A stretch of 7,289 bases of DNA from Pseudomonadota bacterium (GTDB lineage: Bacteria > Pseudomonadota > Alphaproteobacteria > Rhizobiales > Beijerinckiaceae): positions 1 through 7,289 of the forward strand of contig JAGTAM010000328.1 in the NCBI GenBank assembly GCA_023422485.1. Reading direction: 5' to 3'. A program made the translations under genes and the position numbers. Position 1 is the stretch's first letter. Each line of letters starts with the position of its first letter. This document shows, piece by piece, positions 1 to 5,864 of the stretch. The notes under the pieces are model-generated. The model was not told the origin of the DNA and ran no database searches. It was given only the letters and a program-made list of their open reading frames with translations.

Positions 1-625
1 CGCGCACCTGCGCCTGGGATTCACCCCACAGCGCGTAGGTGTCGGCGTGCCGGCCCGCCACCGCGAGCGCGGCGGCCGAGGCGCCGCCGAAATAGACCGG
101 AATCGCTTTCACCGGCTTCACCTCGGAGAAGCCGGCCTCGATCCGGTAATGCGCACCCGCGTAGTCGAAGGGCGTCTGCGAGGTCCAGGCAAGGCGCAGG
201 ATATCGAGGAACTCACGGGTGCGGGCGTAGCGCTCGTCCTTGGTGAGGTGGTCGCCGTCGCGGGCGAGGTCGCGGTCGTCGCCGCCGCTGATCGCGTGGA
301 TCGCCACCCGCCCTCCGGTGAGCCGGTCGAGCGTCGCGAACTGGCGCGCCGCGACGGTCGGCGCGGTGAAGCCGGTGCGGTGGGCGATCATCAGTCCGAT
401 CCGCTCCGTGACGGTGGCGATCTCGGCCGCGATCAGCAGCGGATCGGGCGCCGTCGCGTAGAAGGCCACCAGCACCCGGTCGAACCCGCCCCGCTCGTGC
501 GCCTGCGCCAGCAGACGCAGGTAATCGGGCTCGATCGCCGGGCCGCGCGGGGCGCGCGACTCGGAGACCTCGTGCGGGGCGACGAAGCCGATGAACTCGG
601 TCGCTTCGGGCGGCAGCAGACTCAT
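1..625 (-). CDS. SsuD-like flavin-dependent (luciferase-family) monooxygenase, partial at window edge
   Basis: This is the first 208 residues of a bacterial-luciferase-like TIM-barrel oxygenase; the 3' part lies beyond position 1. Members use FMNH2 and O2 to oxidise small substrates, and the closest characterised type is the alkanesulfonate monooxygenase SsuD, which releases sulfite. Supporting sequence includes TAPTVAARQFATLDRLTGGR (residues 87-106), SGGDDRDLARDG (113-124), KDERYARTREFLD (129-141) and PVYFGGAS (176-183), all at the places where SsuD has equivalents (SPTVAARQAATLDRL, the ERY segment, YFGGSS). The ATG at 625-623 is chosen because GAAGGAG lies 7 nt upstream (632-638). It starts 15 nt after the stop of the flavoprotein gene at 641, so the two are almost certainly co-transcribed. 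Family membership is clear. The substrate is inferred only, and a sulfone monooxygenase of the SfnG type is an alternative. Confidence 0.88.
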   Translation of the reverse strand, partial: MSLLPPEATEFIGFVAPHEVSESRAPRGPAIEPDYLRLLAQAHERGGFDRVLVAFYATAPDPLLIAAEIATVTERIGLMIAHRTGFTAPTVAARQFATLDRLTGGRVAIHAISGGDDRDLARDGDHLTKDERYARTREFLDILRLAWTSQTPFDYAGAHYRIEAGFSEVKPVKAIPVYFGGASAAALAVAGRHADTYALWGESQAQVR

Positions 626-631
626 GCGGAA

Positions 632-638
632 CTCCTTC
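632..638 (-). promoter_or_regulatory. Ribosome binding site deciding the start of the SsuD-like gene
   Basis: On the minus strand the sequence GAAGGAG sits between the TGA of the upstream flavoprotein gene and the ATG at 625-623, with a 6-nt spacer. It is the strongest Shine-Dalgarno match on the minus-strand unit and fixes the start codon. Confidence 0.75.
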
Positions 639-640
639 GG

Positions 641-1777
641 TCAGACGCCGAGCGCGGCGCGGCCAGCGGCGACCCGCACCGCGTCGCCCTGCGGCCAGTG
701 GATGCGCGCGCACAGGACGTCGCGCAGGTGCCGCTCCAGCGGGTTGTTTCGCGAGAGCGCGGCGTTGCCGCAGAGCTCGGCGACCCGCTGCACGGCCTGG
801 ATCGCGTTCTCGGTGACGGTGAGCTTGACGAAGCCGGCCTCCTGCGGGGCCGGCGGCGTGCCCGCATCGGTCTCGGCGGCGAGGCTTGCCACGAGCCGGG
901 CGTTGATCGACAGAAGCCGCTCGTTCTCGCCGAAAGCCTCGTGGAAGCGCGGCAGGCTCGCGAGCGGCGCGCCGAGACTGCCGGGCACGCGCTCGTGCAG
1001 GAAGCGCGCGAACCACGCTTGCGCCGCCCGCGCGACGCCGTCGTAGAGCGCGGCGAGCAGGGCGCAGCTCCAGGCCTGCTGCAGCGGATCGGGCCGGCGC
1101 CAGTCTTCCGGGCGGCGCAGATCGACGGCGTGGGCGCCCGGCACGAATGTCTCCTCGAACACCACGTCGTGGCTGCCCGAGGCGCGCAGGCCCAGATGGT
1201 CCCAGCTCTCCTCGATGCGGATGCCCGGGGACGACATCGGCACCAGCCAGTTGCCGATCCGCGGCTCGGCCTCGTCGGTGCGGGCGAAGACGAGGCCGTA
1301 GGAGAGCCCCGGTGCGCCCGTCGAGTAGATTTTTCGGCCCGTGATGCGCCAATCGCCGCCGTCGCGCCGGGCGATCGTCGCGGGCAGGCCGCCGCGGGCG
1401 GGGGTGCCCAGATCGGGTTCGACCCTCAGCGCGTTGATCAGGGCGCCGTCTGTCACGGCCTCGCGCCCGACCCGGTCGGCGAGCGCGCGCGGCCAGGGTG
1501 TGCCGTCGCGGTGGATCAGCCCGTGCTGGAGCAGCGTCATCGCCAGCACCAGGGCGACCGCCGGATCGCCCGCGCCGATGGCGCCGACGGCCTGCGCCGC
1601 CCGCACCAGACCGCCGCCGCCGCCACCGAGCCGCTCCGGCGCGGCGAGCCCGATCAGGCCGGCTTCGCGCAGCGACGCGATGGGCGCATGCGGGAAGGCG
1701 CCGCTGCGGTCACGCTCGCCGGCGGTCGCGGCGAACCCTTCGGCGAGCGTCCGGGCTGTTTCGAGGAGCGCGGTCAT
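641..1777 (-). CDS. Acyl-CoA-dehydrogenase-fold flavoprotein, DszC/SfnB-like, probable monooxygenase
   Basis: A 378-residue protein with the layout of the acyl-CoA dehydrogenase superfamily: an N-terminal helical domain (about 1-110), a middle beta domain with ITGRKIYSTGA (145-155) and WDHLGLRASGSHDV (192-205), and a C-terminal helical domain ending in CGNAALSRNNPLERHLRD (336-353). True dehydrogenases of the medium-chain type carry a catalytic Glu in the equivalent of the GNGY-x-x-E segment. Here that stretch reads GNAALSRNN, with no Glu. This matches the branch that includes DszC, SfnB and related flavin monooxygenases, which use reduced flavin and O2. The ATG at 1777 is preferred because conserved similarity begins just after it. 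Reading further upstream adds only a low-complexity PHAPS repeat. No Shine-Dalgarno is visible before it. It lies directly upstream of the SsuD-like gene and diverges from an ABC importer, which suggests organosulfur oxidation. The fold is secure; the exact reaction is inferred. Confidence 0.88.
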   Translation of the reverse strand: MTALLETARTLAEGFAATAGERDRSGAFPHAPIASLREAGLIGLAAPERLGGGGGGLVRAAQAVGAIGAGDPAVALVLAMTLLQHGLIHRDGTPWPRALADRVGREAVTDGALINALRVEPDLGTPARGGLPATIARRDGGDWRITGRKIYSTGAPGLSYGLVFARTDEAEPRIGNWLVPMSSPGIRIEESWDHLGLRASGSHDVVFEETFVPGAHAVDLRRPEDWRRPDPLQQAWSCALLAALYDGVARAAQAWFARFLHERVPGSLGAPLASLPRFHEAFGENERLLSINARLVASLAAETDAGTPPAPQEAGFVKLTVTENAIQAVQRVAELCGNAALSRNNPLERHLRDVLCARIHWPQGDAVRVAAGRAALGV

Positions 1778-1818
1778 CGAAGGGTCATGGGGCGAAGGAG
1801 CATGGGGCGAAGGGGCAT
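1774..1818 (-). other. Possible 14-codon upstream open frame overlapping the flavoprotein start
   Basis: On the minus strand a short frame encodes MPLRPMLLRPMTLR and stops at 1776-1774. Its TGA overlaps the ATG of the flavoprotein gene (1777-1775) as ATGA, the classic arrangement for translational coupling. It is built entirely from the 15-bp tandem repeat and has no visible Shine-Dalgarno of its own. It may therefore be only a by-product of the repeat. Low confidence that it is translated. Confidence 0.25.
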
Positions 1819-1829
1819 GGGGCACGAAT
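1785..1829. repeat. 15-bp tandem repeat, three copies
   Basis: Three adjoining 15-bp units occupy 1785-1799, 1800-1814 and 1815-1829. On the plus strand the unit is near GCATGGGGCGAAGGG. Units 1 and 2 differ at the first and last positions only, and unit 3 diverges in its last six bases. The array ends 7 nt before the flavoprotein start codon, inside its untranslated leader. A copy-number change would alter leader length or, if an upstream start were used, the number of PHAPS repeats. Confidence 0.8.
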
Positions 1830-1884
1830 GAACGGTCCGGATCAGCCGTTGGGCCGCGTGCGGAGGTGAGAGGCAGGCGGTATT

Positions 1885-1914
1885 TATGCTCGGCGCGCAG
1901 CATCGTGCAGTCAA
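1885..1914 (-). promoter_or_regulatory. Weak promoter candidate for the flavoprotein/monooxygenase unit
   Basis: On the minus strand TTGACT (1914-1909) is followed after about 20 nt by CATAAAT (1888-1882 region). The -35 match is good. The spacer is longer than the preferred 16-18 nt, so the -10 assignment is weak. It would give a leader of roughly 100 nt containing the tandem repeat. It is suggested mainly because the divergent genes need promoters in this gap. Confidence 0.25.
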
Positions 1915-2061
1915 CGAAAGGTATTTCCAAAGTCGAGACCGCCGGAAGGATGTTCTACCCGCGCGTCGCGAGATGCCGGAAGATCACGCCCTGACCTGCT
2001 GCGGAGGCGCAGGACATCTGCTGTGAGCGCAGATTCGGCCAGTTCTTGTCCGACCATCTTT

Positions 2062-2075
2062 CCGTGATGTCACGG
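2062..2075. repeat. Inverted repeat 1, possible operator
   Basis: CCGTGA-TG-TCACGG is a perfect 6-bp inverted repeat with a 2-bp spacer, a length and symmetry typical of a dimeric regulator site. It lies 5 bp from the next inverted repeat. Confidence 0.4.
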
Positions 2076-2080
2076 CTGTC

Positions 2081-2096
2081 CGATGCTCAGGCATCG
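2081..2096. repeat. Inverted repeat 2, possible operator or hairpin
   Basis: CGATGC-TCAG-GCATCG is a perfect 6-bp inverted repeat with a 4-nt loop. There is no T-run on either side, so it is not an intrinsic terminator. Its position in the middle of the divergent gap makes an operator role plausible. Confidence 0.4.
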
Positions 2097-2175
2097 ATCC
2101 ACGCCGAACCAGAACGCCGGATGGAAAATCTTCTCGCGCGAACCGTCTTCGAGAAATTCTATCGCAAGACGCGCT

Positions 2176-2192
2176 GCATCTTGGAAAGATGC
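2176..2192. repeat. Inverted repeat 3, possible operator just upstream of the importer promoter
   Basis: GCATCTT-GGA-AAGATGC is a perfect 7-bp inverted repeat with a 3-bp spacer. It ends 5 bp before the TTGACT proposed as the -35 box at 2198-2203, where an activator of the importer operon would be expected to bind. Confidence 0.45.
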
Positions 2193-2197
2193 TTCGA

Positions 2198-2232
2198 TTG
2201 ACTTTGATGCCTCGCGCATGAAAACTGAATAA
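2198..2232 (+). promoter_or_regulatory. Promoter candidate for the ABC importer operon
   Basis: TTGACT at 2198-2203 is a good -35 element. The best -10 options are weak: AAAACT at 2221-2226 with a 17-nt spacer, or GAATAA at 2227-2232 with an overlong spacer. A poor -10 would fit an activator-dependent promoter, with inverted repeat 3 placed just upstream. The leader to the start codon would be about 100 nt. Confidence 0.35.
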
Positions 2233-2332
2233 ATCGGCCCGACCAACGAGGCTGCTCCCGATACCGACGCGCCACGCCGTCCCGGCCCACCGGGCGGATG
2301 TCCGCGCGTGTGCCCCCTTCTCGGAGACGACC

Positions 2333-3418
2333 ATGACCGACGAGCCCTCGCGCCCCGGCCTTCTTCCGTCGCGCCGGTTCCTGCTCCGCACGGGCGCCGC
2401 CGCGGCGGCTCTGCCCCTTGGGTTCGGAATGGGCGGCGTGCGCGCCTGGGGGCCCGGCCCGGCGGTGCCGTTCGATCCCGGCCCGATCTGCCGCCCCGCC
2501 GCCGCGGAGGCCGCCGCCGGGCCGCTGAAGCCGATCAAGCTTGCCTGGAACGCTACCGCGGTCTGCACTGCCGCGGCGCCGCTGGCCAAGGAGCGCGGCA
2601 TCTTCGCCGCCCACGGCCTCGACGTGGAGTTCGTCAATTTCGGCGGCTCGACCGAGGCGCTGTTGGAGGCCATCGCCACCGGCAAGGCCGATGCCGGCAT
2701 CGGCATGGCGTTGCGCTGGCTGAAGCCCCTGGAGCAGGGCTTCGACGTGAAGATCACGGCCGGCCTGCACGGCGGCTGCCTGCGGCTGCTGGGGGCGAAA
2801 TCGGCCGGCATCACCGACATCGCGGCGCTCAAGGGCAGGACGATCGCGATCAGCGATCACGCCAGCCCGGCCAAGAACTTCTTCGCGCTCCTGCTCGCCA
2901 AGGCCGGCATCGATCCGGAAACCGGCGTCGAGTGGCGGCAATACCCGGCCGACCTCCTCAACCTCGCGGTCGAGAAGGGCGAGGCGCAGACGCTGGCCGA
3001 TTCCGATCCGCGCACGTGGATCTGGCTGAAGGATCCGAGATTCACCGAGGTCGCCACCAACCTCACCGGTGAGTACGCCGACCGGACCTGCTGCGTGGTG
3101 GCGGTGCGCGGCAGCCTGATCCGGGGCGACCGCGCGGCGGCCACGGCCCTCACCCGCGCCGTGCTGGAGGCCGGCCACCGCGTTCACGCGGACCCGGAGG
3201 ACGCCGCCCGAATCTTCTCCGGCTACGGCGGCCGGGGTTCGGTCGAGGATCTCGCCGCGATGCTGCGGAGCCAGCACCACGGCGACCGTCCGGTCGGCGC
3301 CGACCTCAAGCGCCAGCTCGTGCTCTACGGCGACGAACTGAAACAGGTGAACGTCCTCAAGCGCTCGACCGACACGGCCAAGTTCGCCGAGCGCGTCTAT
3401 GCCGACGTGCTGAGCTGA
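2333..3418 (+). CDS. ABC transporter substrate-binding protein, Tat-exported, NMT1/SsuA/NrtA class
   Basis: A 361-residue periplasmic binding protein of an importer of the nitrate/sulfonate/taurine/thiamine-precursor class. The N-terminus carries a twin-arginine signal (SRRFLL, residues 13-18) followed by a hydrophobic Ala/Gly stretch (21-35), so it should be exported folded by the Tat system. The mature part starts near residue 60 and shows the class pattern: KLAWNATAVC (69-78), KERGIFAAHGLDVEFVNFGG (86-105), an EAIATGKADAGIG segment (112-124), LKGRTIAISDH (166-176), and a second lobe to the C-terminus. It holds five cysteines (53, 78, 149, and the pair 253-254), which is many for this class. 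The ATG at 2333 is supported by GGAGA at 2323-2327. The permease gene follows after 10 nt. Ligand unknown. A sulfonate or sulfone is inferred from the divergent flavoenzymes, but the binding-site residues do not let me name one. Confidence 0.9.
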   Translation: MTDEPSRPGLLPSRRFLLRTGAAAAALPLGFGMGGVRAWGPGPAVPFDPGPICRPAAAEAAAGPLKPIKLAWNATAVCTAAAPLAKERGIFAAHGLDVEFVNFGGSTEALLEAIATGKADAGIGMALRWLKPLEQGFDVKITAGLHGGCLRLLGAKSAGITDIAALKGRTIAISDHASPAKNFFALLLAKAGIDPETGVEWRQYPADLLNLAVEKGEAQTLADSDPRTWIWLKDPRFTEVATNLTGEYADRTCCVVAVRGSLIRGDRAAATALTRAVLEAGHRVHADPEDAARIFSGYGGRGSVEDLAAMLRSQHHGDRPVGADLKRQLVLYGDELKQVNVLKRSTDTAKFAERVYADVLS

Positions 3419-3428
3419 GGGCGCATCC

Positions 3429-4424
3429 ATGGCCAGCCTGACCGGATTCGCCGGCACCCTGCCCGCCGCCGGGCGCCTTCCCGGCCCGCCGCTGAGGGCG
3501 CTTGCCCTCGGTGCGGCGTGGCTCGCGCTCGCGGGCGCGACCTACGCCCTGCCGGAGGAGGGCGACTTTCCTTACACCGTGGGTTTCGCGGGCGGGGCGC
3601 TGGCCCTCGGGCTCGTCCTGCCGCCGCTCACCGCCGTCTCGACGCGCCTCGGCCGGGCCGGGACCTCGCTCGCGTATTGGACGCCCTGGCTGACGCTCGT
3701 CGCACTCGGTTTCCTCGCCTGGGAGCTGATCACCGCGAAGTTCGCGCTCCTGCCGATGCCGTTCTTTCCGCCGCCGCAGGCAATCCTGGAGGTCTTCGTC
3801 GACGACTGGCCCCGGCTCGGCGGCAGCATCCTGGCCTCGCTGAAGCTGCTCGCGGGCGGCTACGTCATCGGCGCCGGCCTCGGCTTCGCGCTCGGCGTCG
3901 CCATCGGCTGGTCGAAGGCGGTGGGCTACTGGGCCCATCCGGTCCTCCGCTTCGTCGGGCCGCTGCCGGCGACCGCATGGCTGCCGCTCGCCTTCTTCGT
4001 GTTTCCCTCCTCGTGGTCGGCTAGCACCTTCCTGATCGCGCTTGCCACCGGATTCCCGGTCACGGTGCTGACCTGGTCGGGGGTCGCCGGGGTCAACAAG
4101 GCCTATTTCGACGTGGCGCGCACGCTGGGCGCCTCGCCCGCCTTCCTCGTGCTGCGGGTCGCGGTGCCGGCAGCCCTGCCGCACGTCTTCGTCGGGCTGT
4201 TCATGGGGCTCGGCGGCTCGTTCGCCGTGCTGGTGGTGGCCGAGATGCTGGGCGTGAAGGCCGGCCTCGGCTGGTATCTGCAATGGGCGCAAGGCTGGGC
4301 GGCCTACGCCAACCTCTACGCCGCACTGATCGTGATGGCGCTGATGTGCTCCGGGCTGATCACCCTGCTGTTCGCCCTGCGCGACCGCGTGCTCTCCTGG
4401 CAGAAGGGACTGGTGCAATGGTAG
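3429..4424 (+). CDS. ABC transporter permease, SsuC/TauC/NrtB class with N-terminal extension
   Basis: A 331-residue inner-membrane permease that would form a homodimeric channel with the neighbouring ATPase and receive ligand from the binding protein. The standard core begins near residue 82, with predicted membrane segments at about 84-102, 138-160, 177-193, 199-217, 247-272 and 297-317. The ATPase-coupling cytoplasmic loop is VARTLGASPAFLVLRVAVP (229-247), matching the EAA-loop consensus with its conserved Gly (234). SsuC-type permeases are usually about 250-280 residues. The extra 80 residues here include two additional hydrophobic stretches (about 22-40 and 48-68). The start at 3429 is supported by GAGGG at 3417-3421, which overlaps the stop of the binding-protein gene, suggesting coupled translation. 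Class assignment is firm; substrate is inferred from context. Confidence 0.92.
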   Translation: MASLTGFAGTLPAAGRLPGPPLRALALGAAWLALAGATYALPEEGDFPYTVGFAGGALALGLVLPPLTAVSTRLGRAGTSLAYWTPWLTLVALGFLAWELITAKFALLPMPFFPPPQAILEVFVDDWPRLGGSILASLKLLAGGYVIGAGLGFALGVAIGWSKAVGYWAHPVLRFVGPLPATAWLPLAFFVFPSSWSASTFLIALATGFPVTVLTWSGVAGVNKAYFDVARTLGASPAFLVLRVAVPAALPHVFVGLFMGLGGSFAVLVVAEMLGVKAGLGWYLQWAQGWAAYANLYAALIVMALMCSGLITLLFALRDRVLSWQKGLVQW

Positions 4425-5209
4425 CCGTGACGCTCGAACGCCCTGCCGCCACCGCCGCCGGATCGCGCCTCGCGGTCGAGGCTGTCTCCCACGCCTTCGA
4501 CCTCCGCGGCACGGCGCTGCCCGTCCTCGACCGTATCAGCCTCGACGTGGCGCCGGGCGGCTTCGTCGCGTTGCTCGGTCCCTCCGGCTGCGGCAAGTCC
4601 ACCCTGCTGCGCCTCGTCGCCGGGCTGGAGCCGCCGGGCGCCGGCCGCATCGCCGTCGATGGCCGGCGGGTCGAAGGCCCCGATCCGTCGCGCCTCCTCG
4701 TGTTTCAGGACCCCACGCTCTATCCCTGGCGCAGCGTGCGGGGGAACGTGATGCTCGGGCTGGAGGCCCGCGGCGTCACGAGGCCCGAGCGGGCGGCGAA
4801 GGTGCAGACGGCGCTTCGCCTCGTCGGGCTCGACGGCTTCGCCGAGGTGTTTCCCCACCAGCTTTCCGGCGGCATGGCCCAGCGCGCGGCGCTCGCCCGC
4901 GCGCTCGTGAACGCACCGCGCCTGCTCCTCCTCGACGAGCCGCTCGGCAAGCTCGACGCCCTGACCCGGCTCGCGCTCCAGGCCGAGATTCTGCGGCTGT
5001 GGCAGGAGACACGCTTTACCGCGCTCCTCGTCACCCACGACGTCGAGGAGGCTCTGGTGCTGGCCGAGCGCGTGATCGTGCTCTACGACCGTCCGGCCGC
5101 GATCCGCGCGGACCTCCCCGTCGATCTCCCCTATCCGCGCCACCGCGACGACCCCGAACTGGTGCGCCTGCGCCGCACGATCCTCGGCATCCTCGGCCAA
5201 CCGATCTGA
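4418..5209 (+). CDS. ABC transporter ATP-binding protein, SsuB/TauB/NrtD class
   Basis: A 263-residue cytoplasmic ATPase that powers the importer. All nucleotide-binding motifs are intact: Walker A GPSGCGKST (54-62), Q-loop Gln97 within FQDPTLYPW, signature LSGGM (149-153), Walker B LLLLDE (169-174), D-loop GKLDALT (177-183) and switch His207 in VTHDVEEA. Length is typical for SsuB/TauB. The ATG at 4418 overlaps the last 7 nt of the permease gene and has AAGGGA at 4404-4409, so translational coupling is likely. An in-frame ATG at 4283 lies deep inside the permease gene and would add a meaningless N-terminus, so it is rejected. It is the last gene of the binding protein-permease-ATPase operon. 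Confidence 0.95.
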   Translation: MVAVTLERPAATAAGSRLAVEAVSHAFDLRGTALPVLDRISLDVAPGGFVALLGPSGCGKSTLLRLVAGLEPPGAGRIAVDGRRVEGPDPSRLLVFQDPTLYPWRSVRGNVMLGLEARGVTRPERAAKVQTALRLVGLDGFAEVFPHQLSGGMAQRAALARALVNAPRLLLLDEPLGKLDALTRLALQAEILRLWQETRFTALLVTHDVEEALVLAERVIVLYDRPAAIRADLPVDLPYPRHRDDPELVRLRRTILGILGQPI

Positions 5210-5241
5210 CCGGCTGCCCCTGCGGGTGGGCCGCACCGGCA

Positions 5242-5278
5242 ATCGTCCGGCGAGCGGGACACCGCCTGTCGGGACGAT
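5242..5278 (+). terminator. Weak hairpin after the importer operon
   Basis: ATCGTCC (5242-5248) pairs perfectly with GGACGAT (5272-5278) around a 23-nt GC-rich interior. It begins 33 nt after the ATPase stop. There is no T-run after it, so it is at best a stabilising 3' hairpin or a Rho-assisted end of the operon. Confidence 0.2.
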
Positions 5279-5345
5279 GCGCTCAGGTGAGGCGTCCTGC
5301 CTCGGGAAGGCGCTGAGCGAGACGCACGGCACCTCCCGCAAGGAC

Positions 5346-5486
5346 TCGCGGTCACTGCGCGGCGACGGCGAGCACCGGGTGAGCCTCGATGAGGTGATCG
5401 AGACCATGCGCCGGACCGGTCTCGACATGCAGGCCGAAGACAGGGAAACCTTGCTCGGCGGGCTCGCCGTCGACGTCGCCGCCTGC
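5346..5486 (+). pseudogene. sdaA: Remnant of the 3' end of sdaA (L-serine ammonia-lyase)
   Basis: Reading from 5346 in the frame of 5226, the translation contains LRGDGEHRVSLDEVIETMRR, then TGLDMQAEDRETLLGGLAVD and VAAC. This closely resembles the C-terminal end of bacterial L-serine ammonia-lyase (SdaA), which ends in a VSLD-x-VI-x-TM-x-x-TG-x-DM segment, then a Lys-Tyr-(Lys/Arg)-Glu-Thr stretch and GGLAVN leading to a terminal Cys. Here only about 47 codons remain. The Lys-Tyr pair has become Glu-Asp, the Arg before GGLAV is Leu, and no stop follows the terminal Cys (the frame reads on through CGA). No N-terminal or iron-sulfur domain is present upstream. It is therefore a decayed fragment rather than a working enzyme. 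Identification rests on remembered family motifs. Confidence 0.6.
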
Positions 5487-5518
5487 CGAGGCGCCGAACG
5501 CCAAGGCCCACCGGCGGC

Positions 5519-5722
5519 TCATCCGAAGATGAGGACGAGCGAGACGAGGACGCAGACCACGAACACCGCGAGGCAGATCCAGGCCCAGTGGCCGCCATGC
5601 GGCGTGCGGATCGAGATGCTCTCCAGGGGGGCGGCGGTGCGGCTCGTGTCGTGCGTGCCGTCCGTGACCTTCCGCAGGGTCGGGTTGAGGGGCGCACCGT
5701 CGAGGCGCTGCTGATCGTTCAC
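5519..5722 (-). CDS. Small single-pass membrane protein, unknown function
   Basis: A 67-residue protein with a polar, charged N-terminal part (about 1-42) and one strongly hydrophobic C-terminal helix, WAWICLAVFVVCVLVSLVLI (residues 46-65), ending almost immediately at Gly67. This is a tail-anchored-like topology. I do not recognise the family. The GTG at 5722-5720 is preferred because AGAAGG lies about 10 nt upstream on the minus strand. An in-frame ATG at 5836 would add 38 residues without any protein-like character and lacks a comparable site. It lies downstream of the isomerase gene on the same strand, separated by 142 nt and a hairpin, so it is probably its own unit. Confidence 0.5.
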   Translation of the reverse strand: MNDQQRLDGAPLNPTLRKVTDGTHDTSRTAAPLESISIRTPHGGHWAWICLAVFVVCVLVSLVLIFG

Positions 5723-5769
5723 GATAGGACGCCTTCTCTCACGTGCAGGACCATTCTCACCGGCGGGAC

Positions 5770-5795
5770 AGGGCATCGTACCAGCGTGATGCCCT
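5770..5795. repeat. Perfect 8-bp inverted repeat between the isomerase and the small membrane protein
   Basis: AGGGCATC (5770-5777) and GATGCCCT (5788-5795) flank a 10-nt loop. It lies 70 nt downstream of the isomerase stop on the minus strand and 48 nt before the start of the small gene. No T-run follows on either strand. It could end the isomerase transcript or be an operator of the small gene. Confidence 0.35.
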
Positions 5796-5864
5796 ATCTC
5801 GTTGTTCGCACATCGTCTTTTTCCGAACGACGGCAACCACCTTTCGGGATGATGCTTGAGGGCG

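Larger units (their letters stand above)
1830..2332. promoter_or_regulatory. Divergent intergenic control region
   Basis: About 500 bp lie between the tandem repeat beside the minus-strand flavoprotein gene and the plus-strand binding-protein gene. No convincing coding frame is present in either direction, and parts (2098-2235) are clearly more AT-rich than the flanking genes. The region contains three perfect inverted repeats (2062-2075, 2081-2096, 2176-2192) and TTGACT-type promoter candidates facing both ways. This is the expected layout for two divergent units controlled together by one regulator, for example a LysR-type sulfur regulator such as CysB or Cbl. No regulator gene is in the window, and assignment to any family is speculative. 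Confidence 0.6.

Noticed and set aside
1609..1627. CCG-type trinucleotide run as a possible microsatellite
   Set aside because: It encodes a short Gly run in the loop where this flavoprotein family normally has Gly-rich sequence, and such runs are common at this base composition.
47..1831. Long plus-strand open frame of 594 codons opposite the two flavoenzyme genes
   Set aside because: It is an antisense shadow of the high-GC minus-strand genes. Its translation is Arg/Ala/Gly-rich with no domain, while the opposite strand encodes clear flavoenzymes.
2159..3457. Minus-strand open frame of 432 codons across the binding-protein gene
   Set aside because: It has low-complexity, charged composition with no motif, and it lies entirely opposite a well-supported binding protein and the non-coding leader.
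4283..4417. Upstream start for the ATPase gene
   Set aside because: It would place 45 codons inside the permease gene in another frame. The ATG at 4418 has a good ribosome binding site and gives the usual family length.
5723..5864. Intrinsic terminator for the isomerase at the 5770-5795 hairpin
   Set aside because: The stem is perfect, but no T-run follows on the minus strand, so it is kept only as an inverted repeat.
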